Below, in pieces: positions 19,901 through 25,951 of a stretch of 64,000 bases of DNA. This DNA comes from Streptomyces sp. SS1-1 (GTDB lineage: Bacteria > Actinomycetota > Actinomycetes > Streptomycetales > Streptomycetaceae): contig NZ_WBXN01000004.1 of assembly GCF_008973465.1 (NCBI RefSeq), positions 2,892,501-2,956,500 of the forward strand, read 5' to 3'. Position 1 is the first letter of the stretch, and every line of letters begins with the position of its first letter. Made by a program: the position numbers and the translations under genes. The notes beneath the pieces were generated by a model. The model searched no databases. It was given only the letters and a program-made list of their open reading frames with translations, and was not told the origin of the DNA.

Positions 19901-20778
19901 CGGCCCACGCAGTCGACGGCGCGGCGCTCGCGGGAGGCGGCCTCGGCGTGCCGGACGACGGCCTCGGGGGCGATGAGGACGCGGTGGCCGGCGGCGGTGG
20001 CGCGCCAGCACAGGTCGACGTCGTCCCGCATGAGGGGCAGGTGCCGGTCGAAGCCGCCGAGCTCCTCGAAGACGTCACGCCGGATCAGCATGCCGGCGGT
20101 GGAGACGGACAGGACCGGGCGCACGTGGTCGTGCTGCCCCTGGTCCTGCTCGCGGCGGTCCAGACCGGTCCAGCGGCGGCCGGAGTTGGCGATGGTGACG
20201 CCGACCTCAAGGAGCGCCCGGCGGTCGTACCAGCCGCGCAGCTTCGGGCCGACGACGGCGACGTCGTCGCGGCCCAGCTCCATCTCGTTCTCCACGACGC
20301 GCAGCAGCTGGGCCAGGGCGTCGGGTTCGGGCGCGCAGTCGTCGTGCAGGAGCCACAGCCACTGGACCGGCTCCCCGTGGGGGAGTTCGGGCAGGTCGTA
20401 GGTGTCGTCGCGCCAGGTGCGCGTGACGGGGTCCCAGCCGCTGGGCCGCTTGAGATAGGTGAGGTCGTCCGGGGTGAGGACGGGGGCCGTGCGGTTGGCC
20501 TCCTCGACGGCCTGGCCGAAGCCGGTGCGCCTCGCGAGGTGCAGGACGCGCTCGTCGCCGAGGGCGTCGCTGAGCAGCTGCGCGGAGTGGTCGGCGCTGC
20601 CGGTGTCCGCGGCGACGGCGGACTGGACGGGGCGCTCCTGGCCCAGCAGCCCGGCGAGCGCGTCGGGCAGCCAGCGGGCGCCGTCGTGGGAGACGAGGAC
20701 CGCGGTCACCACATGACGCGGGAACTCAGGTGTGGCAGCGGCGTCGTGCTGGGCTGCCGTGTGGCTGTGCACGGACAT
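16963..20778 (-). CDS. Giant GT2 glycosyltransferase with membrane domain and Tyr/Gln-rich tail
   Basis: 1271 residues from ATG 20778. The first 300 residues form a GT-A domain: VTAVLVSHDGARWLPDAL, the LLHDDCAPEPDAL metal-site region, and an acceptor region LMRDDVDLCWRATAAGHRV. A hydrophobic pair of helices follows (about 310-345). From about 440 to 1080 there are a dozen or more membrane helices with a long extracytoplasmic loop near the end (about 820-1060). After the last helix a Pro/Ala/Glu-rich stretch leads into roughly 100 residues dominated by repeated YQ, YQD, GG and DQ units. Mycobacterial neighbours of whiB2 have smaller GT2 enzymes of rhamnan or galactan synthesis. Probably polymerises or modifies a cell-wall glycan; the sugar is unknown. 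Coupled to the DUF5719 gene. Confidence 0.9.
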   Translation of the reverse strand: MSVHSHTAAQHDAAATPEFPRHVVTAVLVSHDGARWLPDALAGLLGQERPVQSAVAADTGSADHSAQLLSDALGDERVLHLARRTGFGQAVEEANRTAPVLTPDDLTYLKRPSGWDPVTRTWRDDTYDLPELPHGEPVQWLWLLHDDCAPEPDALAQLLRVVENEMELGRDDVAVVGPKLRGWYDRRALLEVGVTIANSGRRWTGLDRREQDQGQHDHVRPVLSVSTAGMLIRRDVFEELGGFDRHLPLMRDDVDLCWRATAAGHRVLIAPEAVVRHAEAASRERRAVDCVGRTAASPHKVDKAGAVYTLLVNTRGAALPWVLLRLVLGTVLRTLAYLVGKVPGQALDEIRGLMGTLLRPERIIAGRRRRGAPAIDKGELRALFPPPGATVRATVEQVASSVVGRSDPEAASGAGRHGSAIESGPGGDDADFLEIEQFARLKRIARKPAPVLFLVLLLVSLIACRELLGGGALAGGALLPAPADAGELWSHYVDAWHPVGAGGTASAPPYLAIVATLASLLLGSTGLAVTVLLVGSVPLAGLTAYFASRPLVESRLLRAWAAVVYAFLPAATGALAGGRIGTAVLAVLLPLIARAGIAASGLAHPSGTRGSWRATWAYALLLTITTAFTPIVWPIALILGLALLAVRRTDITAYGLRFLAQVGVPLLVLAPWSLSLLPFGFFQEAGLDFGPSAASALDLLNASPGGPGTVDGLMLAGIVLAALAALLRSERQPAIRTAWAVALLGLVFAVLSNRSAWAGPATLVYGLALLAAALLGADGARARVAEQSFGWRQPVAALVAFAAAAGPFLLAAGWMIRGADGPLERRDPVQVPAFVAEESGTRDQARTLVLDSDSTARVGYVLVRGSGARLGDAELALADGENTRLDKIVANLVAGSGADQADQLGAFAVRYVLVRKGAPREVARVLDATPGLSRLSQQKGSALWRIDRQVSRAAIVAGSGSGSAAAAVAPQPVAAGPVDIHTTIKAGAEGRVLRLADTADDGWTATLDGRPLTPTTVDGWAQGFELPADGGTLDVTYDDPFTHTAWLWAQGLLAVVLVVMALPGRRRDIDDDLPEEEPVPAEAMAGDGRRARRLRAQAEAEAAAAAPGTDAPEAGAPEVGAPEAGGFDPGAFDADGFPLPPGQPPAPADIPQQGSYGEWDTPGHQSPGPEYGGYQGDQYQDGDQYQDARQYQDGQQQYQDAQQYAGGGYDQQYQGDPYQGGQYDPYAYGGQDQTGAYDASYGQTYQQGYDPAYDPARQDPHGNERSDGSQQ

Positions 20779-21020
20779 CGAGGTACAGGCCCCGGTTCGA
20801 TGGACTGCGGTGGACGCCTGTGTCCCCGGGGGACAGCGGGACGTCTCGGACGAGCGCCCACACTACTGGCTGGGCATCACAGCGGCCCGCCGCCTGTGGA
20901 CAACCCACCCGCGACGGGCCGTTCGAGATCTGTTCGAGACGTGGGAGATGCGGAGGTACGTACGGTTTCGCGCCGGCCCGCCCCGCCGCACGGCAGGCAG
21001 GGGGCGTGACGGACGTGCGG
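20779..21020. promoter_or_regulatory. Intergenic region before the GT2 gene: dyad and DnaA-box match
   Basis: Holds a near-perfect dyad TGTCCCC-G-GGGGACA (20821-20835), 43 bases upstream of the GT2 start, and one perfect Streptomyces-type DnaA box (TTGTCCACA on the minus strand, 20895-20903). No gene or terminator was identified between whiB and the GT2 gene. Confidence 0.4.
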
Positions 21021-21284
21021 TCAGACGGCCGCCTTCTTCAGCCGGCGCCGCTCGCGCTCGGACAGGCCGCCCCAGATCCCGAAGCGCTCGTCGTTGGCGA
21101 GGGCGTACTCGAGGCACTCGGAGCGGACCTCGCAGGCGAGGCAGACCTTCTTGGCCTCCCGGGTCGAGCCGCCCTTCTCGGGGAAGAAGGACTCGGGGTC
21201 GGTCTGGGCGCACAGTGCGCGCTCCTGCCAGCCGAGCTCCTCGTCCGCGTCGTCGACCAGCAGTTGCTGCACCAGCTCGGTCAT
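21021..21284 (-). CDS. whiB: Sporulation regulator WhiB
   Basis: 87 residues from ATG 21284 with GAGGGG upstream. Four cysteines (25, 48, 51, 57) in the C-x22-C-x2-C-x5-C pattern bind a 4Fe-4S cluster. The turn GIWGG and the basic C terminus (SERERRRLKKAAV) form the DNA-binding end. Length and sequence match the Streptomyces developmental regulator as I remember it; it works with WhiA to stop aerial growth and start septation, by contacting the principal sigma factor. Its place next to fbiA matches mycobacterial whiB2. A promoter-like TTGACT-18-TGTAAT lies upstream. The gene stands alone on its strand. Confidence 0.97.
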   Translation of the reverse strand: MTELVQQLLVDDADEELGWQERALCAQTDPESFFPEKGGSTREAKKVCLACEVRSECLEYALANDERFGIWGGLSERERRRLKKAAV

Positions 21285-21357
21285 GTGCGCCCCTCGTCCG
21301 TCTTTCGCGTCCCCGTGATGTAGCCGTTACCGATTTCGGCTGAACGACACGAGTGAA

Positions 21358-21387
21358 ATTACAAGTGTGCTGCTCCGGGCGAGTCAA
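21358..21387 (-). promoter_or_regulatory. Probable whiB promoter
   Basis: On the minus strand, TTGACT (21382-21387) and TGTAAT (21358-21363) are 18 bases apart, giving a leader of about 65 bases. Just downstream the RNA-sense DNA reads TTTCACTCGTGTCG, a partial dyad reminiscent of BldD half-sites. BldD control of whiB is known from other Streptomyces, but this site match is inference. The rest of 21388-21715 shows no gene. Confidence 0.5.
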
Positions 21388-21715
21388 GCCGAGATCTGCT
21401 ATTGGGCCCCTTATTCACTCTGCGGAACCAAGGCCTAGCGGAAAGTGTTCAAATCGTCCTAAACCTTGACAACCGAACAGGGCCCGAACGGGAACGCCGT
21501 CCCGCGCAGAGCTTGTACGGGTAGAGACGTCCAGCCGTTCGATCTCGTTGCACACACGCGCGGATGCGAACCGGATCACAGTCCGATCACAGGATCACAA
21601 CGACGCCCGTGCGCCCGGATGTGCGCCATGTGTCCCGGCAACCCGGTGCACAAACCTTTCGCCAGACAGATGAACCGGATGGGGTGAAAGCTGTGCCACA
21701 TCACCGGGCGTCGAG

Positions 21716-21744
21716 TTGACAGTGGAGGCGTGAACCGCTGTCCT
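21716..21744 (+). promoter_or_regulatory. Promoter for the poly-Cys leader and cysteine dioxygenase gene
   Basis: Consensus -35 TTGACA (21716-21721), 17-base spacer, weak -10 TGTCCT (21739-21744). The ATG of the short ORF follows 7 bases later, so the transcript would be leaderless. Confidence 0.55.
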
Positions 21745-21751
21745 TGGGGGC

Positions 21752-21844
21752 ATGCTCGCGAACCCGGCACTCACCTCGACCCGCACCGCCGGGTCCCTCG
21801 GTGCCGCCCGCGCGTTCTGCTGCTGTTGCTGTCCCAGCTGTTGA
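21752..21844 (+). CDS. Poly-cysteine leader peptide, 30 aa
   Basis: ATG 21752 to TGA 21842-21844, 30 residues. It ends with Phe, five consecutive Cys (residues 23-27, codons TGC TGC TGT TGC TGT), Pro-Ser-Cys and stop. No ribosome site is visible, but the ATG sits 7 bases after a -10 box, as for leaderless ORFs. Directly downstream come a stem-loop (21867-21890), a possible SD-blocking helix, and the start of a cysteine dioxygenase gene 90 bases later. Mycobacteria are known to use leaderless short ORFs with Cys runs as cysteine-responsive attenuators. The cysteine link downstream makes the same principle likely here. A caution: a GTG at 21730 opens another frame that reads five Leu over the same bases. 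Confidence 0.65.
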   Translation: MLANPALTSTRTAGSLGAARAFCCCCCPSC

Positions 21845-21866
21845 GCCCATCCCGCTCCGGCTGAAG

Positions 21867-21890
21867 GCCGCGTCCCCCACGCGACGCGGC
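21867..21890 (+). terminator. Leader stem-loop (attenuator candidate)
   Basis: 8-bp perfect stem GCCGCGTC / GACGCGGC with an 8-base loop, starting 22 bases after the leader-peptide stop and followed by a pyrimidine-rich run. The first four bases of its 5' arm can instead pair with CGGC at 21858-21861, giving a small alternative hairpin. Confidence 0.55.
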
Positions 21891-21894
21891 TGTC

Positions 21895-21924
21895 GTTCCC
21901 TCTGACCTTCTTTCACCGAGGAAC
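21895..21924 (+). promoter_or_regulatory. Possible SD-sequestering helix before cysteine dioxygenase
   Basis: GTTCC(C)TC at 21895-21902 is complementary, with one bulged C, to GAGGAAC at 21918-21924, which contains the only ribosome-site candidate for the dioxygenase start at 21935. Confidence 0.4.
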
Positions 21925-21934
21925 CACCGCACCC

Positions 21935-22456
21935 ATGAACAGCGACAGCGACCTCCAGATCGCCGGCGACATCCTCGAAGTCCCGCACCTCCTCCAGGCC
22001 CCGCGCGAGCACCCGTCCACCGTGGCGGAGTTCGTCGGCCTGGCCCGCTCCCTCGCCGCCGACCGGTCGCAGTGGGAACACCTCGTCCAGTACGACGCGA
22101 CGACGCGCTGGTACCACCGGCTGCGCACCGGCCCCGGCTACGAGGTGTGGCTGCTGTCCTGGGTGCCCGGGCAGGGCAGCGGCCCGCACGACCACGGCCC
22201 GTCCTCCGGCGTGCTCACGGTGCTGGAGGGCACCCTGACCGAGCACACCGAACGCGGCACGCGCGCCCTGCGCCCCGGTGACGAGCGCGTCTTCGCACCC
22301 GGCTACACCCACGACGTCGTGAACGACGCGCTGGAGCCCGCGGTCAGCCTGCACGTCTACTACCCGGGCCTGACCGAGATGCCGATGGTCCCGCGCTCCC
22401 AGCTCCGGGCCGCCCCGGCGCCCGCCGCCTGCGAGGCGCGCCCGGTGACCGCCTGA
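21935..22456 (+). CDS. Cysteine dioxygenase family protein (cupin)
   Basis: 173 residues from ATG 21935. The protein has cupin motif 1 ([21 protein letters not shown], His-x-His metal ligands at about residue 88) and cupin motif 2 ([12 protein letters not shown], the third His). This matches bacterial cysteine dioxygenase, which oxidises cysteine to cysteine sulfinate with O2 and Fe(II). The family also contains 3-mercaptopropionate dioxygenases, which cannot be ruled out. A short Ala/Pro tail with a Cys follows ([10 protein letters not shown]). It lies between whiB and fbiA, an insertion relative to mycobacteria where those two are neighbours. Expression is probably controlled by the poly-Cys leader just upstream. 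fbiA starts 34 bases after the stop. Confidence 0.88.
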   Translation: MNSDSDLQIAGDILEVPHLLQAPREHPSTVAEFVGLARSLAADRSQWEHLVQYDATTRWYHRLRTGPGYEVWLLSWVPGQGSGPHDHGPSSGVLTVLEGTLTEHTERGTRALRPGDERVFAPGYTHDVVNDALEPAVSLHVYYPGLTEMPMVPRSQLRAAPAPAACEARPVTA

Positions 22457-22483
22457 CGCGTTGTCGTACCCGCCTGCCAGACT
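22454..22483 (+). promoter_or_regulatory. Promoter for leaderless fbiA
   Basis: TGACGC (22454-22459), overlapping the stop of the preceding gene, and CAGACT (22478-22483) are 18 bases apart. ATG 22490 follows 6 bases later with no ribosome site. Confidence 0.4.
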
Positions 22484-22489
22484 TGGGCC

Positions 22490-23449
22490 ATGCGCATTGT
22501 GGTTCTGGCAGGCGGCATCGGCGGTGCCCGGTTCCTGCGTGGTCTGAAGCGGGCCGCGCCGGACGCGGACATCACGGTCATCGGCAACACCGGGGACGAC
22601 ATCCACCTCTTCGGGCTGAAGGTCTGCCCGGACCTCGACACGGTGATGTACACGCTCGGCGGCGGCATCAACGAGGAGCAGGGCTGGGGCCGGGCCGACG
22701 AGACCTTCCATCTGAAGGAGGAGCTCGCCGCCTACGGGGTGGGCCCGGAGTGGTTCGGCCTCGGCGACCGGGACTTCGCCACGCACATCGTGCGGACGCA
22801 GATGATCGGCGCCGGCTATCCGCTCAGCGCCGTCACGCAGGCGCTGTGCGACCGCTGGCAGCCCGGCGTGCGGCTGATCCCCATGACCGACGACCGCGTC
22901 GAGACGCATGTCGCCGTCGAGATCGACGGCGAGCGCAAGGCCGTCCACTTCCAGGAGTACTGGGTGCGGCTGCGCGCCTCGGTGCCCGCCGAGGCGATCG
23001 TCCCGGTCGGCGCCGAGCAGGCCAAGCCGGCGCCCGGCGTCCTGGAGGCGATCGGGGAGGCGGACGTCGTGCTGTTCCCGCCGTCCAACCCGGTCGTCTC
23101 GGTCGGCACCATCCTGGCCGTGCCCGGCATCCGCGAGGCCATCGCCGACGCGGGCGTGCCGGTCGTCGGCCTCTCCCCCATCGTCGGGGGCGCGCCCGTG
23201 CGCGGAATGGCCGACAAGGTCCTCGCGGCGGTCGGCGTGGAGTCGACGGCCGCGGCGGTCGCCGAGCACTACGGCTCGGGGCTGCTGGACGGCTGGCTCG
23301 TCGACACCGTGGACGAGAAGGCCGTGGAGCGGGTCGAGGCGGCCGGGATCCGCTGCCGGGCCGTACCGCTGATGATGACCGACGAGGACGCGGCCGCGCA
23401 GATGGCCCGGGAGGCGCTGACGCTGGCCGAGGAGGTGCGGGGCGCGTGA
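22490..23449 (+). CDS. fbiA: 2-phospho-L-lactate / phosphoenolpyruvate transferase (F420 biosynthesis)
   Basis: 319 residues from ATG 22490. CofD/FbiA joins the 5-deazaflavin Fo to a lactyl- or PEP-diphospho-guanosine donor, making (dehydro-)F420-0. Motifs are the N-terminal nucleotide loop [16 protein letters not shown], the metal and Fo-site region [21 protein letters not shown], the FFPPSNP-type loop read here as [16 protein letters not shown], and [18 protein letters not shown]420 is a deazaflavin hydride carrier used by Streptomyces in photolyase, antibiotic biosynthesis and other reductions. Coupled by a 4-base GTGA overlap to fbiB. Confidence 0.96.
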   Translation: MRIVVLAGGIGGARFLRGLKRAAPDADITVIGNTGDDIHLFGLKVCPDLDTVMYTLGGGINEEQGWGRADETFHLKEELAAYGVGPEWFGLGDRDFATHIVRTQMIGAGYPLSAVTQALCDRWQPGVRLIPMTDDRVETHVAVEIDGERKAVHFQEYWVRLRASVPAEAIVPVGAEQAKPAPGVLEAIGEADVVLFPPSNPVVSVGTILAVPGIREAIADAGVPVVGLSPIVGGAPVRGMADKVLAAVGVESTAAAVAEHYGSGLLDGWLVDTVDEKAVERVEAAGIRCRAVPLMMTDEDAAAQMAREALTLAEEVRGA

Positions 23450-24756
23450 GCGGGCCGTCCGCCGAGGGGTTCCGCGTCTGGGCCGTGCCGGGGATGCCCG
23501 AGGTCCGGCCGGGCGACGACCTCGCCAAGCTGATCGCCGCCGCCGAGCCGGACCTCGCTGACGGGGACGTCCTGCTGGTCACGTCGAAGATCGTGTCCAA
23601 GGCCGAGGGCCGGATCGTCGAGGCCGCCGACCGGGAGGCCGCGATCGACGCGGAGACCGTCCGGGTCGTGGCGCGCCGCGGCCCCCTGCGCATCGTGGAG
23701 AACCGGCAGGGCCTGGTCATGGCGGCCGCCGGGGTCGACGCCTCCAACACCCGGCCCGGGACCGTGCTGCTACTCCCCGAGGACGCGGACGCCTCCGCGC
23801 GCGCGATCCGCGCCGGGCTGCGCGACGCGCTCGGCGTCGACGTCGGCGTCCTCGTCACGGACACCTTCGGGCGGCCCTGGCGGACGGGGCTCACGGACGT
23901 GGCGATCGGCGCCGCCGGTGTGCGGGTCCTCGACGACCTGCGCGGCGGCGAGGACGCCCACGGCAACCCGCTGAGCGCGACCGTCGTGGCGACCGCCGAC
24001 GAACTCGCCGCCGCCGGCGACCTGGTGAAGGGCAAGGCCGCGGGGCTGCCCGTCGCGGTGGTGCGCGGCCTCGCGCACACGGTGACCGGGGACGACGGGA
24101 CGGGCGCGCGGGCCCTGGTGCGCGAGGCGCGCGACGACATGTTCCGGCTCGGCACGTCGGAGGCCGTCCGCGAGGCGGTCACCCAGCGCCGTACCGTGCG
24201 GGCGTTCACGGACGAGCCCGTCGACCCGGGGGCCGTGCGCCGCGCGGTCGCCGCGGCCGTCACCGCGCCCGCGCCGCACCACACGACGCCCTGGCGGTTC
24301 GTGCTGCTGGAGTCCGCCGGCGCGCGCACCCGGCTGCTGGACGCCATGAAGGAGGCGTGGATCGCCGATCTGCGCCGGGACGGCAAGAGCGAGGAGTCCA
24401 TCGCCAAGCGGGTACGGCGCGGCGACGTGCTGCGCCACGCCCCGTACCTGGTGGTGCCGTGCCTGGTGATGGACGGCGCCCACACGTACGGCGACCCGCG
24501 CCGGGACTCCGCCGAGCGGGAGATGTTCGTCGTCGCGGCCGGCGCCGGTGTGCAGAACTTCCTGGTGGCGCTGGCCGGGGAGCGGCTCGGCTCGGCCTGG
24601 GTGTCGTCGACCATGTTCTGCCGTGACGTCGTGCGCGAGACGCTCGGACTGCCCGCGGACTGGGACCCGATGGGCGCCGTGGCGGTCGGGCATCCGGCGC
24701 AGGAGCCGCGGCCCCGCCCGGAGCGGGAGGCGTCGTCCTTCATCGAGGTGCGCTGA
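23446..24756 (+). CDS. fbiB: Bifunctional F420:glutamate ligase / dehydro-F420-0 reductase
   Basis: 436 residues from GTG 23446, which overlaps the fbiA stop and has GGAGG 12 bases upstream. The N-terminal half (about 1-245) is a CofE-type gamma-glutamyl ligase with [30 protein letters not shown] and [19 protein letters not shown] blocks ([17 protein letters not shown]). The C-terminal half (about 250-436) is an FMN nitroreductase fold: [32 protein letters not shown] and [19 protein letters not shown]. In mycobacteria this C-terminal half reduces dehydro-F420-0 with FMN. It adds the polyglutamate tail using GTP. Length matches other actinobacterial FbiB proteins. The next gene starts 73 bases later. 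Confidence 0.96.
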   Translation: MSGPSAEGFRVWAVPGMPEVRPGDDLAKLIAAAEPDLADGDVLLVTSKIVSKAEGRIVEAADREAAIDAETVRVVARRGPLRIVENRQGLVMAAAGVDASNTRPGTVLLLPEDADASARAIRAGLRDALGVDVGVLVTDTFGRPWRTGLTDVAIGAAGVRVLDDLRGGEDAHGNPLSATVVATADELAAAGDLVKGKAAGLPVAVVRGLAHTVTGDDGTGARALVREARDDMFRLGTSEAVREAVTQRRTVRAFTDEPVDPGAVRRAVAAAVTAPAPHHTTPWRFVLLESAGARTRLLDAMKEAWIADLRRDGKSEESIAKRVRRGDVLRHAPYLVVPCLVMDGAHTYGDPRRDSAEREMFVVAAGAGVQNFLVALAGERLGSAWVSSTMFCRDVVRETLGLPADWDPMGAVAVGHPAQEPRPRPEREASSFIEVR

Positions 24757-24829
24757 GGCGCCCCGCCGAGCGCCTACGCTCGTAGGGCGCCCCTTTCGGC
24801 GCACGCCCCTCCCCCACCCCGAGGACACC

Positions 24830-25831
24830 GTGGCAGGACGATTCCCCCAGCGGCCCACGCGTACGACCGTGCGCGGCGGGCAGGTCGCCGTGCCCGCGGG
24901 GGTGCCGCGTCAGGCGGCGGCGCCCGCGCGCGTGCGGACCTGGACGCCGGACGGGCCGCTCGACCTCGGGCTGGTGCTGGGTCCGCTGCGGCGCGGGCCG
25001 GGCGACCCGACGTTCCGGGCGACACCGGACGGCGCCGTGTGGCGGACCGCGCTCACTCCGGCCGGGCCGGGCACGCTGCGGGTCACCGCGCGCGGGGCCG
25101 AGGTACGGGGCGAGGCGTGGGGGCCGGGTGCCGAGTGGCTGCTGGAGCAGCTGCCGGAGATGCTCGGCGCCGCCGACGACCCGTCCGTCTTCGTGCCCCG
25201 GCACCGGGTGGTCGCCCAGGCCCGGCACCGACGGCCCGGACTGCGGCTGACCCGCACCGGTCTGGTGATGGAGTCGCTGATCCCGTCGATCCTGGAGCAG
25301 AAGGTCACGACCGACGAGGCGTACCGGGCGTGGCGGCTGCTGGTGCGCGCGTACGGCGAGCCGGCGCCGGGGCCCACGCCCGAGCGGATGTGTGTGATGC
25401 CCCACCCGCGGACCTGGGCGCTGATCCCGTCCTGGGAGTGGCACCGGGCGGGCGTGGACGACAAGCGGGCGTCGACGGTCCTGCGGGCCGTGCGGGTCGC
25501 CGCCCGGATGGAGGAGGCGGTCCGGATGCCGCCGGCCGAGGCGCAGGCCCGGCTGGAGCTGGTGCCGGGGATCGGGCCGTGGACGTCGGCGGAGGTCGTG
25601 CAGCGCAGTCATGGCGCTCCGGACGCGGTGACCGTGGGGGACGTGCACCTTCCGGGGATCGTGGGGTTCGCGCTGGCCGGGGACCGGGACGCGGACGACG
25701 CCGTGATGCTGGAGCTGCTGGAGCCGTACGCGGGGCAGCGGCACCGGGCGGCCCGGCTGATCCTGCTCAGCGGGCGGGTGCCGGCGCGGCGGATGCCGAA
25801 GATGCCCCGGGTGGACATCGGGCGCTGGTGA
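24830..25831 (+). CDS. DNA-3-methyladenine glycosylase (AlkA/HhH-GPD family)
   Basis: 333 residues from GTG 24830 with GAGGA 6 bases upstream. The C-terminal half holds the helix-hairpin-helix (LELVPGIGPWTSAEVVQ) followed by the catalytic Asp region (AVTVGDVHLPGIVGF). That order is diagnostic for AlkA-type enzymes, which excise alkylated purines by base flipping. Upstream, LIPSILEQKVTTDEAYRAWRLL is the family's helical domain. The N-terminal 100 residues are a looser beta domain. The gene ends in IGRW, and its last 12 bases form one arm of a terminator shared with the convergent nucleotidyltransferase gene. It follows fbiB on the same strand but is probably not functionally linked. Confidence 0.9.
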   Translation: MAGRFPQRPTRTTVRGGQVAVPAGVPRQAAAPARVRTWTPDGPLDLGLVLGPLRRGPGDPTFRATPDGAVWRTALTPAGPGTLRVTARGAEVRGEAWGPGAEWLLEQLPEMLGAADDPSVFVPRHRVVAQARHRRPGLRLTRTGLVMESLIPSILEQKVTTDEAYRAWRLLVRAYGEPAPGPTPERMCVMPHPRTWALIPSWEWHRAGVDDKRASTVLRAVRVAARMEEAVRMPPAEAQARLELVPGIGPWTSAEVVQRSHGAPDAVTVGDVHLPGIVGFALAGDRDADDAVMLELLEPYAGQRHRAARLILLSGRVPARRMPKMPRVDIGRW

Positions 25832-25852
25832 CGGCGGGCGTCACCAGCGCCC
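25820..25852. terminator. Terminator built from the gene ends
   Basis: Perfect 12-bp stem (25820-25831 with 25841-25852; GGGCGCTGGTGA / TCACCAGCGCCC), 9-base loop. The left arm is the last four codons of the glycosylase gene (GRW-stop). The right arm read leftward is also GRW-stop, the ancestral end of the convergent nucleotidyltransferase gene. Confidence 0.85.
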
Positions 25853-25869
25853 GCCGCCCCGCTGCACGT

Positions 25870-25891
25870 CGTCCGACGAGAAGCGCACCGC
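25870..25891. repeat. 22-base direct repeat, left copy
   Basis: Identical to 25953-25974, offset 83 bases. It corresponds to the AVRFSSD codons at the nucleotidyltransferase 3' end. The two copies bracket the palindromic element. In this copy the reading continues into DVQRGGGRW-stop, the probable original C terminus. Confidence 0.9.
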
Positions 25892-25951
25892 TAGTGCTGT
25901 GACCGGAAAAGTTCACCGGCTCGCGGCGAACCTTCCCGGTCACAGCACTAG
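25891..25951. mobile_element. MITE-like 61-base palindromic element
   Basis: Perfect 16-bp terminal inverted repeats (CTAGTGCTGTGACCGG at 25891-25906, its complement at 25936-25951) enclose a 29-base centre that itself folds with only a few mismatches, so the whole is a near-perfect hairpin. The ends are CTAG, compatible with a YTAR-type target as in IS5-like elements, if the outer CTAG is target rather than element. I recall similar TGCTGTGACCGG palindromes dispersed in Streptomyces genomes. There is no room for a transposase. It carries the TAG that now ends the nucleotidyltransferase gene. Confidence 0.7.

Noticed and set aside
21466..21687. 73-codon ORF upstream of the poly-Cys leader
   Set aside because: Starts at a TTG that is part of a TTGACA-like string, has no ribosome site, and shows no protein-like composition.
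21730..21864. Alternative Leu-rich frame over the poly-Cys leader
   Set aside because: Its GTG is 2 bases from the only ribosome-site candidate, and Leu has no link to the downstream gene; kept as a caveat rather than a feature.
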